Below are positions 1 to 10,000 of a stretch of DNA of 64,000 nucleotides, piece after piece (within the stretch, counting starts at the first letter, position 1; every line of letters begins with the position of its first letter). The position numbers were made by a program, and so were the translations under genes. The notes beneath the pieces were generated by a model. The model saw only the letters and a program-made list of their open reading frames with translations, had not been told where the DNA came from and did not search any database. Origin of the DNA: Phycisphaeraceae bacterium (GTDB lineage: Bacteria > Planctomycetota > Phycisphaerae > Phycisphaerales > Phycisphaeraceae); the NCBI GenBank assembly GCA_020851735.1, contig JADZCD010000028.1, positions 32,538 through 96,537 on the forward strand, read 5' to 3'.

Positions 1-972
1 CAGGAGCTTGGACTGGGTGGAGAGGGAGATTTCCCCGATCTCATCGAGAAAGAGTGTGCCGCCGTGGGCCTCTTCCACGCGGCCGACGCGTTGGATCGAA
101 GCGCCGGTGAAGGCGCCTTTTTCGTGCCCGAACAGTTCGGATTCCAGCAGGTTTTCGTTCAGGGCGGCGCAGTTGACCTTGACGAACGGTTTTTCGGCGC
201 GCGGGCTGGAGTAGTGAATGGCCGAGGCGACCAGTTCCTTGCCGGTGCCGGTCTCCCCGCGCACCAGGACGGTGGTGTCGGCAAAGGCCACCTGATGGAT
301 GCGGGTGTAGACCAAGCGCATCGAGGCGGAGTTGCCAACGATGTTGCCCGGCTGAAAGTGTTCCTGGAGGTTGGAGCGTAAGCGCTGGTTTTCGGCTTCC
401 AGGCGCTGGCGTTCGAGCTTAGCCAAGCGGCGGGACATGAGTTCGTTGGCGATCATGGACGCCACGATGCCCAGGAGTCGCTGGGTTTGGGTCAGGGCGG
501 GACTGTCTTCCAGGGCTATGTCCACCGAGAGCGTGCCGATGACCTGCGCGCCTAAGGCGATGGGGACGCAGATAAAGAATAAGGGCCCAGTGTCCTGGTG
601 ATCGCGGCGGTGAATGCGATTCTGGAAGTCCGGTTCGTGCGCGATGTTGGGAATGATTGCGGGCAGGCCTGTCTGCAGGACGCGCCCGGTGATGCCTTCG
701 CCTTTCTGATAGCGCAAGTCGGGGCGATCCGGGTCGGGCAAGCGGGAGGCCGCTTCAACCACCAGCTCCAGACCGTCGGGGGAAAGGAGCATGATGGTGC
801 CGCGGGACATGGCCAGGTGTTCTTCGAGGATGGCTAAGACTTCCTCGAGCATCTGGCGCTGGCCCGAGCGCGAGGACAGGCCTTGGGCGATAAGGGCAAG
901 GGCATCCAGCTCCCGTTCGTGGCGGGATTTGGAGGCATGATGATCCGGAGGATGGGTTAGTTGGGCCGCCAT
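1..972 (-). CDS. Sigma-54-dependent activator, NifA-like (GAF + AAA+), C-terminus off window
   Basis: Reading leftwards from an ATG at 972 gives 324 open codons that run off the window edge. Residues about 25-170 look like a GAF sensor domain, followed by a short coiled linker (180-205) and a sigma-54 AAA+ domain: Walker A GETGTGKE at 239-246, GAFTGA at 286-291 (the loop that contacts sigma-54), Walker B GGTLFLDE at 304-311. The order GAF then AAA+ without a receiver domain is that of NifA/FhlA-type activators. The helix-turn-helix that would name its target lies outside the window. No strong ribosome binding site precedes the start. The ligand of the GAF domain cannot be told from sequence, and no nif genes are nearby, so a role in nitrogen fixation is not claimed. 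Confidence 0.85.
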   Translation of the reverse strand, partial: MAAQLTHPPDHHASKSRHERELDALALIAQGLSSRSGQRQMLEEVLAILEEHLAMSRGTIMLLSPDGLELVVEAASRLPDPDRPDLRYQKGEGITGRVLQTGLPAIIPNIAHEPDFQNRIHRRDHQDTGPLFFICVPIALGAQVIGTLSVDIALEDSPALTQTQRLLGIVASMIANELMSRRLAKLERQRLEAENQRLRSNLQEHFQPGNIVGNSASMRLVYTRIHQVAFADTTVLVRGETGTGKELVASAIHYSSPRAEKPFVKVNCAALNENLLESELFGHEKGAFTGASIQRVGRVEEAHGGTLFLDEIGEISLSTQSKLL

Positions 973-1516
973 GGACGCGATGGGTTTAGGTCACTTCAAA
1001 AAACTGCTTGAGGGTGGCCGTGGGCGTCAGGGGTGATCGGCCGGGGTGTGGCGGGGCGACAAAACGATCGCGTGCCTCCCATGAAAGAGCTGCCCGCTGT
1101 CCTGGCTACACCGCCAGGATCAATCGGCGGAGTCTGCTGTCTGTTGATATGCAAAAATCGGGCCAGACCCTGCCAGCGGCCTATTTGCAGAGAAAACAGG
1201 CAAGCAAGGGGTAAGAAAGGGTCAGATAGACTCTTGATTGCTTAGGGTTTGACCAGGAATAGGGTGGATGAAGCGGTTGGCCGAGGCAGGCTGAAAAAGT
1301 CGAATAGGACCCTGATGATTTTGGTTCAGTGACACCCTTGGCGATATCGAGGGATATTTTTTAGTTGAAGTTGGCCAGGGCGGGCGGATGGAGATGGCCT
1401 AACTGGGCTCATATGCTTCTGGCGAGGTTGAGGGGACGGGCGTCAGGGGAGGCCCGAAGGCGGGGGCGAGGTTGCCAACCGATTTTTGTCATTGGCCAGA
1501 TGGGGAGAGTTGAATC
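973..1516. other. Intergenic gap, nothing recognised
   Basis: This 544-base stretch separates two divergent genes. Short open frames exist on the + strand but have no plausible start signals or protein-like composition. It must hold the promoters of both neighbours, yet I could not pick a convincing -35/-10 or -24/-12 pair. No strong hairpin followed by a T run is visible. Confidence 0.4.
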
Positions 1517-2602
1517 ATGCAATATCGCACCATTGCCGGCACCGATCTGCGCGTGAGTCTGCTGGGATTCGGCAATTTTGTTTTTGGCGCCAACTGGTGG
1601 GGCCAGTTTACGGATGACGACGCGGTGCGCCTGCAGAACCAGGCGTTTGACCTGGGGGTGAATTTTTTCGATACGGCGGCCGTCTACGGCGACGGGCGGG
1701 CGGAGCAACTGCTGGCCCGCACGATTCAATATGCGGGGCGCGAAAATCTGGTGATCTCCACCAAGTTCGGCTACGACTTTTACAGTGATCCGGACAAGGG
1801 AAGCCAACGCGAACGCAAGCAGGATTTTTCCCCCGCCTTTCTTCGTCAGGATCTGGAGCAATCGTTGCGCCGATTGAATATCGAGTGCGTCGATCTTTAT
1901 CAGGGCCACAACTTAAAACTCCCGCAGTTTCACGATGATCTGTTTGACACGCTGGAGAAATTCGTGCGCCAGGGCAAGATCCGTCACTTCGGCGTGGCGT
2001 TGGGCCCGGCCATCGGCTGGCGTGAGGAGGGGTACAAGGCATTTCTGGAACGCGGCGCCGCGGTGGTGCAGACGGTGTTTAACCTCTATGAGCAGGACCC
2101 CGGGCGCGAGTTCTGCCAGATCGCCGAGCATCGCGGCTGCGGCGGGGTGATCGCGCGTGTGCCGACCAACTCCGGCATTCTCGACGAGGAATTTTCGAGC
2201 GATCAACACGTCTTTCCGTCCGGCGATCATCGCAGGTTCCGCGATCGCAACTGGCTGGTGTATGGGCTGAAGAAAAACGCCATCGTCCGGCCGATGGCGG
2301 CGAAACTGGGGTTGTCCTTGCCGCAGTTCGCATTCCAGTGGCTGGCCAGCTTTCCGTCGCTGGCGTCCATCGAGCCTAATTTGCTTAATCTTGAGCAGGT
2401 TCGCCAGTTCGCCTGGGCCAGCGACGCGCCGCCGTTGCCCGCGGAGATCATCGAAGAGCTCAACGATCTTTACGAGCGCGATTTTGACTTAGGCCCCGAC
2501 GCCCATCCCTGCGCGTGGAAAAGCTCGGTGGCGCCCGGGGGAACCATTCGCAGTTCCTTTCAGGACCCGACCCCCGTGCTGTCGGCGCATGCGCAGGCTT
2601 GA
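1517..2602 (+). CDS. Aldo/keto reductase family oxidoreductase
   Basis: A 361-residue NADPH-dependent reductase of carbonyl compounds with the AKR TIM-barrel pattern. The catalytic tetrad is recognisable: Asp52 and Tyr57 in FFDTAAVYGDG, Lys83 in ISTKFGYD and His131 in DLYQGHN. The length is a little above the 310-350 usual for bacterial AKRs because of a C-terminal extension of about 40 residues rich in Pro, Asp and Ser. It stands alone in its orientation; the neighbours do not suggest a substrate. Family assignment is firm, substrate unknown. Confidence 0.9.
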   Translation: MQYRTIAGTDLRVSLLGFGNFVFGANWWGQFTDDDAVRLQNQAFDLGVNFFDTAAVYGDGRAEQLLARTIQYAGRENLVISTKFGYDFYSDPDKGSQRERKQDFSPAFLRQDLEQSLRRLNIECVDLYQGHNLKLPQFHDDLFDTLEKFVRQGKIRHFGVALGPAIGWREEGYKAFLERGAAVVQTVFNLYEQDPGREFCQIAEHRGCGGVIARVPTNSGILDEEFSSDQHVFPSGDHRRFRDRNWLVYGLKKNAIVRPMAAKLGLSLPQFAFQWLASFPSLASIEPNLLNLEQVRQFAWASDAPPLPAEIIEELNDLYERDFDLGPDAHPCAWKSSVAPGGTIRSSFQDPTPVLSAHAQA

Positions 2603-2784
2603 GCGGACGTCCCGCGGCGGCGGAACGCGAGATCATCACCGACGCGGCGCAGGTCCTAGAGCGCCGGCTGGCCACCTTGCTGGATGCGGCTAAGTGGATT
2701 CACGCCCGACGCGGCAGCAGGATCATGCCGGGCATAATGGATCACTTCTGCCTGGCATGGCGACGGATAGCGGCGCCTTGGGGC

Positions 2785-4011
2785 TTAGGATGACGCGGCG
2801 GCGACCAGCCACAACCACCCGCCGGCGATGGCCAGGGTCAGGACCGTCACCGGCAAGCCCACGCGGACGTGGTCGCGCCAGGAGATTTTGTAGCCCATGT
2901 CCGCGGCCAGCGTGACCACGATGATGTTGGCGATCGACCCGACGATCAGCAGATTGCCCGCCAAGGTGCTGGACAAGGCCAGGATCGGCCCGGCCAGCGG
3001 GTGCGTGGCGCTGGGCAAGAGAAGCATGACGGCCGGCACGTTGGAGACGATGTTGGAAAGCACCGGCGTGGCCAGGAATAGCGGCAGGGGGCTGGGCAGG
3101 TCCAGACCGACGTTGGCGCAGGATTGCGAAAGTTGGGTCAGGATGCCACCGGTCGCCAGGGCCTGATTGACCACGAATAATGCGATAAACAGCACGATCA
3201 GCTGCCAGTCCACCAGGCTGAGCATGGCCCGGGAGTGCATCTTGCGGCTCATTAAGAGCAGACCCGCGGCGGCGAGCGCGGTCACGTCGCGCGGCCAGGG
3301 TGAAAAGAGGAAGACGCCCATCAAGACGGCGGTAAGGCCCAGGCCCTTGGCGGCTTGCCAGGGGTCTAAGGGCGGCGAGGGGATGATGTTGTTGAGCGTG
3401 ACGGTGGCTTGCCAACGATTCTTGAACAGAAAGCGGATGACCAGCCAGACCACGGCCAAGCCCAGCAGCGCAGGCACCAGCGCTTGGGCCAGATAGCAGG
3501 CAAAGCTTAGGCGCAGCGTTTCGCCGATCAGGATGTTCTGTGGATTGCCGATGAGCGTGGCGGCTGACCCGACGTTGGCGGCACAGGCTAGTCCTAATAG
3601 ATAAGGTAAGGGATTCAGTCCCCGGCGGACGCAGCCCTCCAAAAGCACCGGCGTCATGGCTAGACAGACGATGTCGTTGGCCAAAATGGCGGAGAGCGAG
3701 CCGGCCACGATGATCAGTAGGGCCAGCAGTGTCGGAGGCGAGACTTCCACGGAGGCCAGGCGGCGGGTGACGGCGGCGTAAAAACCGCCTAAGCGCAGTT
3801 GGGCGGAAACCACCATCATGCCGAAGAGCAGGGAGATCGTCGGCACGTCCACCGCTTGCCAGGCTTGCTGGGGGCTGAGCTTTTCACCGACCAGGAGCGC
3901 AATGGCGCCGATGAGGGCGGCGCCGGTGCGGTCCAGTTGCAGCCCGGGCACGCGGCCGAGGAACATCGCCAGGTAAACGAAAATGAAGACGAGCAGCGTG
4001 AAACGGTCCAT
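2785..4011 (-). CDS. ArsB/NhaD-type anion permease (SLC13-like)
   Basis: A 408-residue inner-membrane protein with about ten to eleven hydrophobic helices. Two conserved hairpin motifs of the ion transporter superfamily are present: ILANDIVCLAMTPV near residues 108-121 and ANVGSAATLIGNPQN near 144-158. Members move arsenite, dicarboxylates, sulfate or Na+/H+; nothing here picks one. The gene ends 11 bases upstream of the tmk stop side, both reading leftwards, so it probably follows tmk in one transcript. No ars regulator or reductase is near, which argues mildly against an arsenic role. Confidence 0.8.
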   Translation of the reverse strand: MDRFTLLVFIFVYLAMFLGRVPGLQLDRTGAALIGAIALLVGEKLSPQQAWQAVDVPTISLLFGMMVVSAQLRLGGFYAAVTRRLASVEVSPPTLLALLIIVAGSLSAILANDIVCLAMTPVLLEGCVRRGLNPLPYLLGLACAANVGSAATLIGNPQNILIGETLRLSFACYLAQALVPALLGLAVVWLVIRFLFKNRWQATVTLNNIIPSPPLDPWQAAKGLGLTAVLMGVFLFSPWPRDVTALAAAGLLLMSRKMHSRAMLSLVDWQLIVLFIALFVVNQALATGGILTQLSQSCANVGLDLPSPLPLFLATPVLSNIVSNVPAVMLLLPSATHPLAGPILALSSTLAGNLLIVGSIANIIVVTLAADMGYKISWRDHVRVGLPVTVLTLAIAGGWLWLVAAASS

Positions 4012-4022
4012 GGGATCGCTGG

Positions 4023-4772
4023 CTATAGGTTGTCTAGACGCTCGCGCAGGGCGGTAAGAAGACGGTCAAAGGTGGTGTCAGGATCAGCGGTGGCGTCCAG
4101 GAGCAGATAGTGCTTTGGATCGTCGGCAGCCTGATCAAGGAAGCCCTGCCGCACGCGGCGATGGAATTCGGCGTCGCGGGTTTCGATGCGATCAGAAAAG
4201 AGGGTGGGGCCCAGGGGAGAGGAATTGCCGCCGCCGTTTTTCTTGCGCTGGATTCCTCCGGGGGTGGGGGATTTCCGGGGGCGCGGCGAGGCGGCTAGGC
4301 GCTGTTGGGCGGTTTTTTCGTCCACGTCCAGGATCACGAAAAGGTCCGGCCAGGTGTCTCCGATGACGATCTTGCCGACCTGGAGAATGTCCTGGATGTT
4401 CAAGCCTCCGCCGGCACCCTGATAAGCGAGAGTGGAGGAAATAAAACGATCCGCCAGCACCAGTTGACCTTGGGCCAGGGCGGGACGGATGCGCTGGGCC
4501 AGGAGCTGGGCCCGGCAGGCCATGTAGAGCAGCATTTCGCAGCGCAGGTCCATGTCGTCGTGGGTGGGATCGAGCAGGATTTTGCGGATTTCCTCGCCGA
4601 CAGTCGTGCCGCCCGGCTCGCGGACCTGGCAGAGCGGCAGGCCGGCCTGGGCGACCAGTTGGGCGAAGCGCTGAAACTGGGTGGACTTGCCGCTGCCGTC
4701 GGGGCCATCAAAAACGATAAACCGGCCACGGAGCTTGGCGAGCCACGCAAGATCGGAGTGGGCGTCGTTCAT
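4023..4772 (-). CDS. tmk: Thymidylate kinase with repeat-derived LID insertion
   Basis: Phosphorylates dTMP to dTDP for DNA synthesis. The P-loop FDGPDGSGKST lies at about residues 22-32 and the nucleotide-binding DRFISSTLAYQG near 107-118; the C-terminal LID part resumes at DRIETRDAEFHRRV. At 249 residues it is longer than the usual 205-215. The surplus is mainly about 25 residues rich in Pro, Gly, Lys and Asn between RLAAS and DRIE, encoded by DNA at 4200-4286 that holds two copies of the TTCCGGGGG microrepeat. The insert sits in the LID loop, a flexible surface part in known TMKs, so the enzyme may tolerate it; this is inference. Confidence 0.93.
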   Translation of the reverse strand: MNDAHSDLAWLAKLRGRFIVFDGPDGSGKSTQFQRFAQLVAQAGLPLCQVREPGGTTVGEEIRKILLDPTHDDMDLRCEMLLYMACRAQLLAQRIRPALAQGQLVLADRFISSTLAYQGAGGGLNIQDILQVGKIVIGDTWPDLFVILDVDEKTAQQRLAASPRPRKSPTPGGIQRKKNGGGNSSPLGPTLFSDRIETRDAEFHRRVRQGFLDQAADDPKHYLLLDATADPDTTFDRLLTALRERLDNL

Positions 4773-4922
4773 GGATGGAAAAAGGATACCCCGAAGCCCT
4801 CGGATTTTCCCCCCGACAGTCTACCCCCGGAAGATTTCTTTTGAAGGTCCATATCCCTTTTTCGGTCAGGACTAAGCTTGCCAAAGTGTTCTTCATGATG
4901 GGGAGGGGTAAAATGATGGACT

Positions 4923-5561
4923 ATGAGTGGGGAATCCTATTTAGAGCCTTACCGGCAGTCACAGCGGCAGCACGGAACGGATTTTGAGGTCACGCTCTGG
5001 GCGAGCCGGCGGTCGCAGCGGGTGCGTTTTGACGTGATGGCGCACATGGCGTACCTGGGCGGCAAGCGGATTCTGGATGCCGGCTGCAGTCGAGGCGATT
5101 TCGCAGCTTACCTTCTGGAACGCGGCATCCAATATGGCCAGTACGTGGGGGTGGATGCCTTGGGAGAGGTGATTGAATTCGCGCGTGCGCGGAATCTGTC
5201 CAACGCGGAATTCATCAAGGGCGACTTCATGCAGGATCCGCCGTTACTAAGCAGCGGCGCCCCGCAGGTGGTGTGCATCTCCGGCTCGCTGAACACCATG
5301 AGCGATGCGGAAGTGATGGCGGTGTTGGAACAAGCCTGGGTGGCGGCGGGGGAAGTGCTGCTGTTTAATTTTCTGCCGACCACGGCTGGCCCACAGGCTC
5401 CGTCGCAGACAGGCCCCGCCCGTCGGCTCAACACCTTGTGGCTGTTGGATTGGGTGCAGAGTCGAACGCCCGTCTGGGCCTTTCGGCAGGATTACTTCGC
5501 CCACGGCCATGACGCCACGGTGATGATGCGCAAGGAAAAACATCACGAGGTGCAGGAGTAG
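4923..5561 (+). CDS. Class I SAM-dependent methyltransferase
   Basis: A 212-residue protein with SAM-binding motif I ILDAGCSRGDF at about 50-60, an acidic loop YVGVDALGE at 74-82 and FIKGDFM at 100-106, followed by a compact C-terminal half. The acceptor is unknown. A strong Shine-Dalgarno GGGAGGGG at 4901-4908 stands 14 bases before this ATG, which is too far; it is better spaced for ATG codons at 4913/4916 that open a 23-24 codon frame ending at 4987 in another phase. Conserved-looking sequence starts at residue 6, so the methyltransferase start cannot be much later. Translational coupling to the short frame is possible. Confidence 0.75.
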   Translation: MSGESYLEPYRQSQRQHGTDFEVTLWASRRSQRVRFDVMAHMAYLGGKRILDAGCSRGDFAAYLLERGIQYGQYVGVDALGEVIEFARARNLSNAEFIKGDFMQDPPLLSSGAPQVVCISGSLNTMSDAEVMAVLEQAWVAAGEVLLFNFLPTTAGPQAPSQTGPARRLNTLWLLDWVQSRTPVWAFRQDYFAHGHDATVMMRKEKHHEVQE

Positions 5562-5611
5562 AAAAGCGGTTGTGGCGGGGGACGCGCTTGGAAGCGGCGT
5601 TTCCGGGGGGG

Positions 5612-6817
5612 CTAATGCTGTTGGAGGATGGCTGCGGCCAGGTGACCGCCGAAGCCGGCGGCGAAGACGGCGTGTCGGCTTTGGGCCGGCAGAGGGCGCG
5701 ATGATGCGGATAGAGGCGGATGGCAGGATACGGGATCAGTCAGCCACGGCATCGGGGGGCGCCGGCGCGTTTTGGCGCACAGGCAGGCGATGATCAGGGA
5801 CGCCAAGCCTGCCACGCCCAGGCCGTGCCCGATGGCTCCTTTGCAGGCGTAAACGTCGCTGTTTTGGCTCAGGAAGGGAGCGTAGGCGTTCAGTTCCGCC
5901 TGGTCTTGCTCGACGGTTCCGGTGGCGTGGGGATGGAGTAAGTCAGGTGGGGCGGAGGCGAGCATTTTTCCAGCCAGGATGCGCAGGCTGGTCATGTTCG
6001 GATCGGGCTGGATGAGGTGAAAGCTCTCGGAAGCCACGGCGATGTCTTGAAGTTCAATTTGCCCGGGTTGAACCTGAGGTACGGCCTGGATGACAAGGGC
6101 GGCTGATTGTTCGGAAAGTAGAAAGCCCTGACGCTGTTGGTCGAGGGGCAAAGCGCGATATTGGTCGGGCTTAAGCGGCGCCAACACGCCCAGGCGTTTG
6201 TAGCTGTGAATGAACATGGGCAGCAGCGAGGCCTCGGCGGAGACAACCAAGGCGGAACGATATTGGCCAAGGGCGGCGAGTTGGCGCAAGTGTTGGCCGG
6301 CCAGGTGCAAGGCAGTCAACCCCGACGCGCAGGCCGCCACGACGGAAGTTGGTCTGGCGATGCCCAGGCGACGCTGGAGGTGATACGCAAGGTAAGCGAT
6401 GGGGCCTAGCGCGACGGCCAGCGGAGCATCGGGAGCGGGCGGCAAGACAAGAGCACCCTTGGGGAAATTTCCGGGGGCGGAGTGAAGGGCGTGCATGGCG
6501 CCTTTGGAGACGCCCAGGAAGGGCAGGACGTCAGCGGGCAGAAGGGCTGCTTCTTCCAGGGCTGAGCGGGCAGCGCGTTCCGCCAGTTCGATGGCTGGAT
6601 CGTGGGTGTTGTAAGCCGCGGCGTGGACGCAGCCGACCGCGCGCACCAATTGGATGGGCGAGATATCGGTCGGCAGGTTCGCAGCCTTGTCGGCAATGGT
6701 TTTGCCATCCAGCAAGGCGCGGAACGTCTGCCAAGGCGAGTAGCCTAAGGGGGTGACCAGGCCACAGCCGGTGACGATCAGACGGGCGGATTGGTGCGTT
6801 GGGGGGTTCACGGGCAC
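5612..6817 (-). CDS. Beta-ketoacyl-ACP synthase family protein
   Basis: A 401-residue thiolase-fold condensing enzyme. All three catalytic positions of the KAS I/II type are present: Cys163 in VVAACASGL, a His in HPHATGTVEQD (about 298) and a His in KGAIGHGLG (about 330). It should therefore catalyse Claisen condensation of an acyl group with malonyl-ACP, for a fatty acid or polyketide-like product. It has no acyl carrier protein, reductase or dehydratase beside it, so it is not the main fab gene set. Residues 112-132 are Pro/Gly/Ala-rich and coincide with a TTCCGGGGGC microrepeat at 6466-6478. The stop codon (5612-5614) is followed directly on its strand by CCCCCCCGGAAAC, another copy. Confidence 0.82.
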   Translation of the reverse strand: MPVNPPTHQSARLIVTGCGLVTPLGYSPWQTFRALLDGKTIADKAANLPTDISPIQLVRAVGCVHAAAYNTHDPAIELAERAARSALEEAALLPADVLPFLGVSKGAMHALHSAPGNFPKGALVLPPAPDAPLAVALGPIAYLAYHLQRRLGIARPTSVVAACASGLTALHLAGQHLRQLAALGQYRSALVVSAEASLLPMFIHSYKRLGVLAPLKPDQYRALPLDQQRQGFLLSEQSAALVIQAVPQVQPGQIELQDIAVASESFHLIQPDPNMTSLRILAGKMLASAPPDLLHPHATGTVEQDQAELNAYAPFLSQNSDVYACKGAIGHGLGVAGLASLIIACLCAKTRRRPPMPWLTDPVSCHPPLSASSRPLPAQSRHAVFAAGFGGHLAAAILQQH

Positions 6818-6985
6818 ATCGGGGGAGAAACAGATTGCCGAGGGCTAAGAGCAGGTCATATCATAAGGGCTTTAGGGCCAAAGGTGCGAGAGCCGTCGGG
6901 TAAGGGTAAAAGAGGGAAGTTGGGGAATCATATCGGGCCAGGACGGGATGCTGCTGGGGTATATTCCGGCGGCGGGACGCTTGCC

Positions 6986-7026
6986 GGGGAGCTTCCGGGG
7001 GAGCTTCCGGGGGCACTTCCGGGGGG
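6986..7026 (+). repeat. Regular G-run tract, possible G-quadruplex in a leader
   Basis: Four G runs of 4, 5, 5 and 6 bases are separated by three 7-base spacers (AGCTTCC, AGCTTCC, CACTTCC). The tract is built of three tandem copies of the microrepeat CTTCCGGGGG at a 12-base period. It ends 15 bases before the GTG start of the large oxidoreductase and lies on its coding strand, so it would be in the messenger leader. Quadruplex formation is inferred from the pattern alone. Confidence 0.7.
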
Positions 7027-7041
7027 AACAGGACCAGACGC

Positions 7042-10000
7042 GTGGCAAAAATGGACCTACGTTTTGTGCGGGATGCCGGGGAAGAGATATTTGCCGGCCA
7101 CGAGCTATTGCTCAAGGGTTTGCTGGAGGTTGAAGGTGGCGTGCACCTGATCACCGGATACCCGCGCGGCATGATGGGGGCGTTTTTCAATGCGGTCGAG
7201 GGGCTTAAGCCGCTGCTGGCTGAGCGTGGGATGGTGGTGGAACTGGGCGGTAACGAGAGTCAGGCGGCTGGGATCGCTTTGGGTGGTCGGATGGCTGGTG
7301 GCCGGTCGGTGCTGGCGTTAAGCGGGATGGGGCTGTTGTCGGCCGGCGAGGCGCTGGCGATGGGCGCCCGGGGAAGGGCTGGCCAAGGCAGCGAGGTGGT
7401 GCTGCTGGGCGAAGACCCCGGCGGGCGGGCGCTGGGCAGTCACACGGATACGGGGTTAGTCGCGCGGCAGATGGGCATGCCGGTGCTTGAGCCGGCCTGC
7501 AGCCAGGAGATCAAGGACTGGGTGGGTGTGGCGTTCGCGTTGGGCGCGGCTGGGGGCGTGACGATGGGCTTGCGCGTGCGGCCGTGGCTGCTGGGCGGCG
7601 GAGGGTCGGTGTCCTGCGGGCCCAATCATTTTCCGGAGGCCAGCGGCGTGCGGGAGCGATCGGTGGCCAGCCGCGGCGACCTGGAAAAGCGCGTGGCGGG
7701 TTGGATCGTCGCCTCGGGCCGGGGCGAGGGCGAGTCGGCCGGCTGGCTGGAGGCTGACAGCAGGGCTCGGCAGGAACTGTTGGAGGAAGCCCGCAAATGG
7801 GCCGTTAATCGCGTCTGGTATTTGCCGCAGAAGGGCGAGATCGCTCCGTTGGGGCTCGTCGTGGCGGGGGCGGCGTATGGCGGGGTGCAGGATGCGTTGG
7901 GCGAACTGCAACTTAAAGGCAAGCTGCCGATCTGCAGGCTGGGATTAATTGAGCCTGTGGACGAGGAGCTGGTCCTGGAATTAGCGCGGGTTTGTCGGCG
8001 CGTGGCGGTGATCGAAGAAAGCACCTCCTGGGTCGAGAGACAAGTCTGGCAGGCGGTGGAGCGTTTACGGCAAGGAACAGGCCTGGATGTGGGCGTAGTG
8101 GCGGGCAAGACCGGGCCAAATAGGTCGGAAAGTTCAGAGAGCCCGGCTGGTCTGGGCACGGGCCTGGAGAAGGCCCATCCTTCCATGTTGTTGGTGCGCT
8201 TAGGCGAACTGGTGCGCGAGTTTGGGCCGGCCCTTTCGGAGACCGCCCGGGCGAGAATCGAAGGGGAGATTGCCGGCACCCTGTCCAGCGGCGCAGCCAT
8301 CGCGGGATTTGATGGTCAGGATGACCAGGGGGAAGCGTCGCTATCCGGGGGTAATCCCGGGGTAACTTCCGGGGGGGGCGAGGGGGATTTGCAGAGGACG
8401 CCGACGTTTTGTGCCGGTTGTCCGCAGCGGGATTCCGCCAGCGTGCTGGTGGAGTTGCGGCGGGATCTGGGAAATGCCGAATACATGCTTTCGCGGCACA
8501 AGCGGCGGCCGGTGGAGCTGGTGGTGCATGGTGATGCCGGCTGCGCGACGTTGTGGCGTTTTGAGCCCAATTCCTCGCTGGTGCAGAGCTATTGGGGCAT
8601 GGGCGTGGGCCCGGCCGCGGCGGTGGGATTGGGGCGGCTGACGGAATACAAGCAAGTGGTGGTGATGGGGCAGGGTACGTTCGGGCATTCGGGCCAGGCG
8701 GCGATCGGGCAATCGATCCAGGCGGGCGACGATGTGACGTATCTGATCGTGGACAACAAGACCGCGGCCCTGGGCGGCGAATTGGTGCGGGTAGAGGTCA
8801 AAGGCGCGGGCGGGCAGGCGGAGAAGAAAGCTAAATGGTCGGGCGCCCGGCAGATCGAGCGGGCCATCGCAGCCATGATTCCGCGCAAGGTGGGCCGGCC
8901 CGTCAGCCTGGTGCGGATTGATCCGGGCGATCGGCATCGCTGTCGGGCGTTGCTGGAAGAATCGATCTTGTCCGAAGGCGTGAAAGTGGTGGTGGCGGAC
9001 AAGGAATGTGCGATCACCCGGCTCAAAGGTCATGGTCGGGGCGGGCCGACGCGGCGGCAGCTTGGGAATTGGCTGAGCTTGCCCTGGCTGGGGGGACGAC
9101 ATCGGGGCGCAGGCGTGGCGTCTGCGGAGGGATCAAGAGAAGAGGAAGTCTACGTTAACGTGGCGGAAGAAGTGTGCGAGTATTGCCTGGAATGCACGCG
9201 CAAGACCGGTTGCCCGGGATTGACGGTGGTGGAGACCGATTACGGTCCGAAGATACAGACGGATTTCGCGTCGTGCGTGAATGACGGCGCTTGCCGGCGG
9301 ATCAACGCCTGTCCAGCGATTGAGGAAGTGGTGGTGCGGCGGGGGAAAGCGGCGAAGGGAAAAAGAAAGCGGGGGTACGAGGGTTTGGATCTGGCCCAAG
9401 TGGCCCCGGCCGTGGCTGCGGTGCATGGGGGACAGGAATCGTGGCGCTGTCATATCGCGGGCGTGGGCGGCATGGGCGTGGGGGTATTGACGGCGGTGTT
9501 GGCTGAAGCGGGCCGCGTGATGGGATATCGGGTGGGGTATGTGCGGGACAACGGCCGGGCGGTGCGCTCGGACCGGGCCTTTAGCCAATTGATCTTCAGC
9601 CGGTCGCAGGAGAAGGCAGCGGAGCCGGTGGACACAGGCAGGAAGGAAGAGGGTTGGTGCACGACCGCGGCTGTGCCATTCGGGAAGGCTGATTTGTTGA
9701 TGGGGTTGGATCTGATCGAATCCGCCCGCGCGGTGGCCACCGGCGGGGGGCATCGCGTGGCGGGCAAGACGCGGACCGCGGTGGCGGCGAATACCGCCCT
9801 GGTTCCCACCATGCAGATGTTGTTGGGTAAGCAGCACGCGGACGTGACGTCTTTGCGTGAAGGAATCGGCCTGGCCGCCAAGGGTGGGCAATACGCGTGC
9901 GGTGATGCCAGCGAATTAAGCGCCCGATTATTCGGGTCCAAGCATTACGTGAACATGATCCTGTTGGGCATGGCCTTTCAGCGCGGTTGGGTGCCGGTGA

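Noticed and set aside
1..972. Nitrogen-fixation regulator
   Set aside because: Domain order is NifA-like, but no nif genes are seen and the DNA-binding end is missing; only the general class is claimed.
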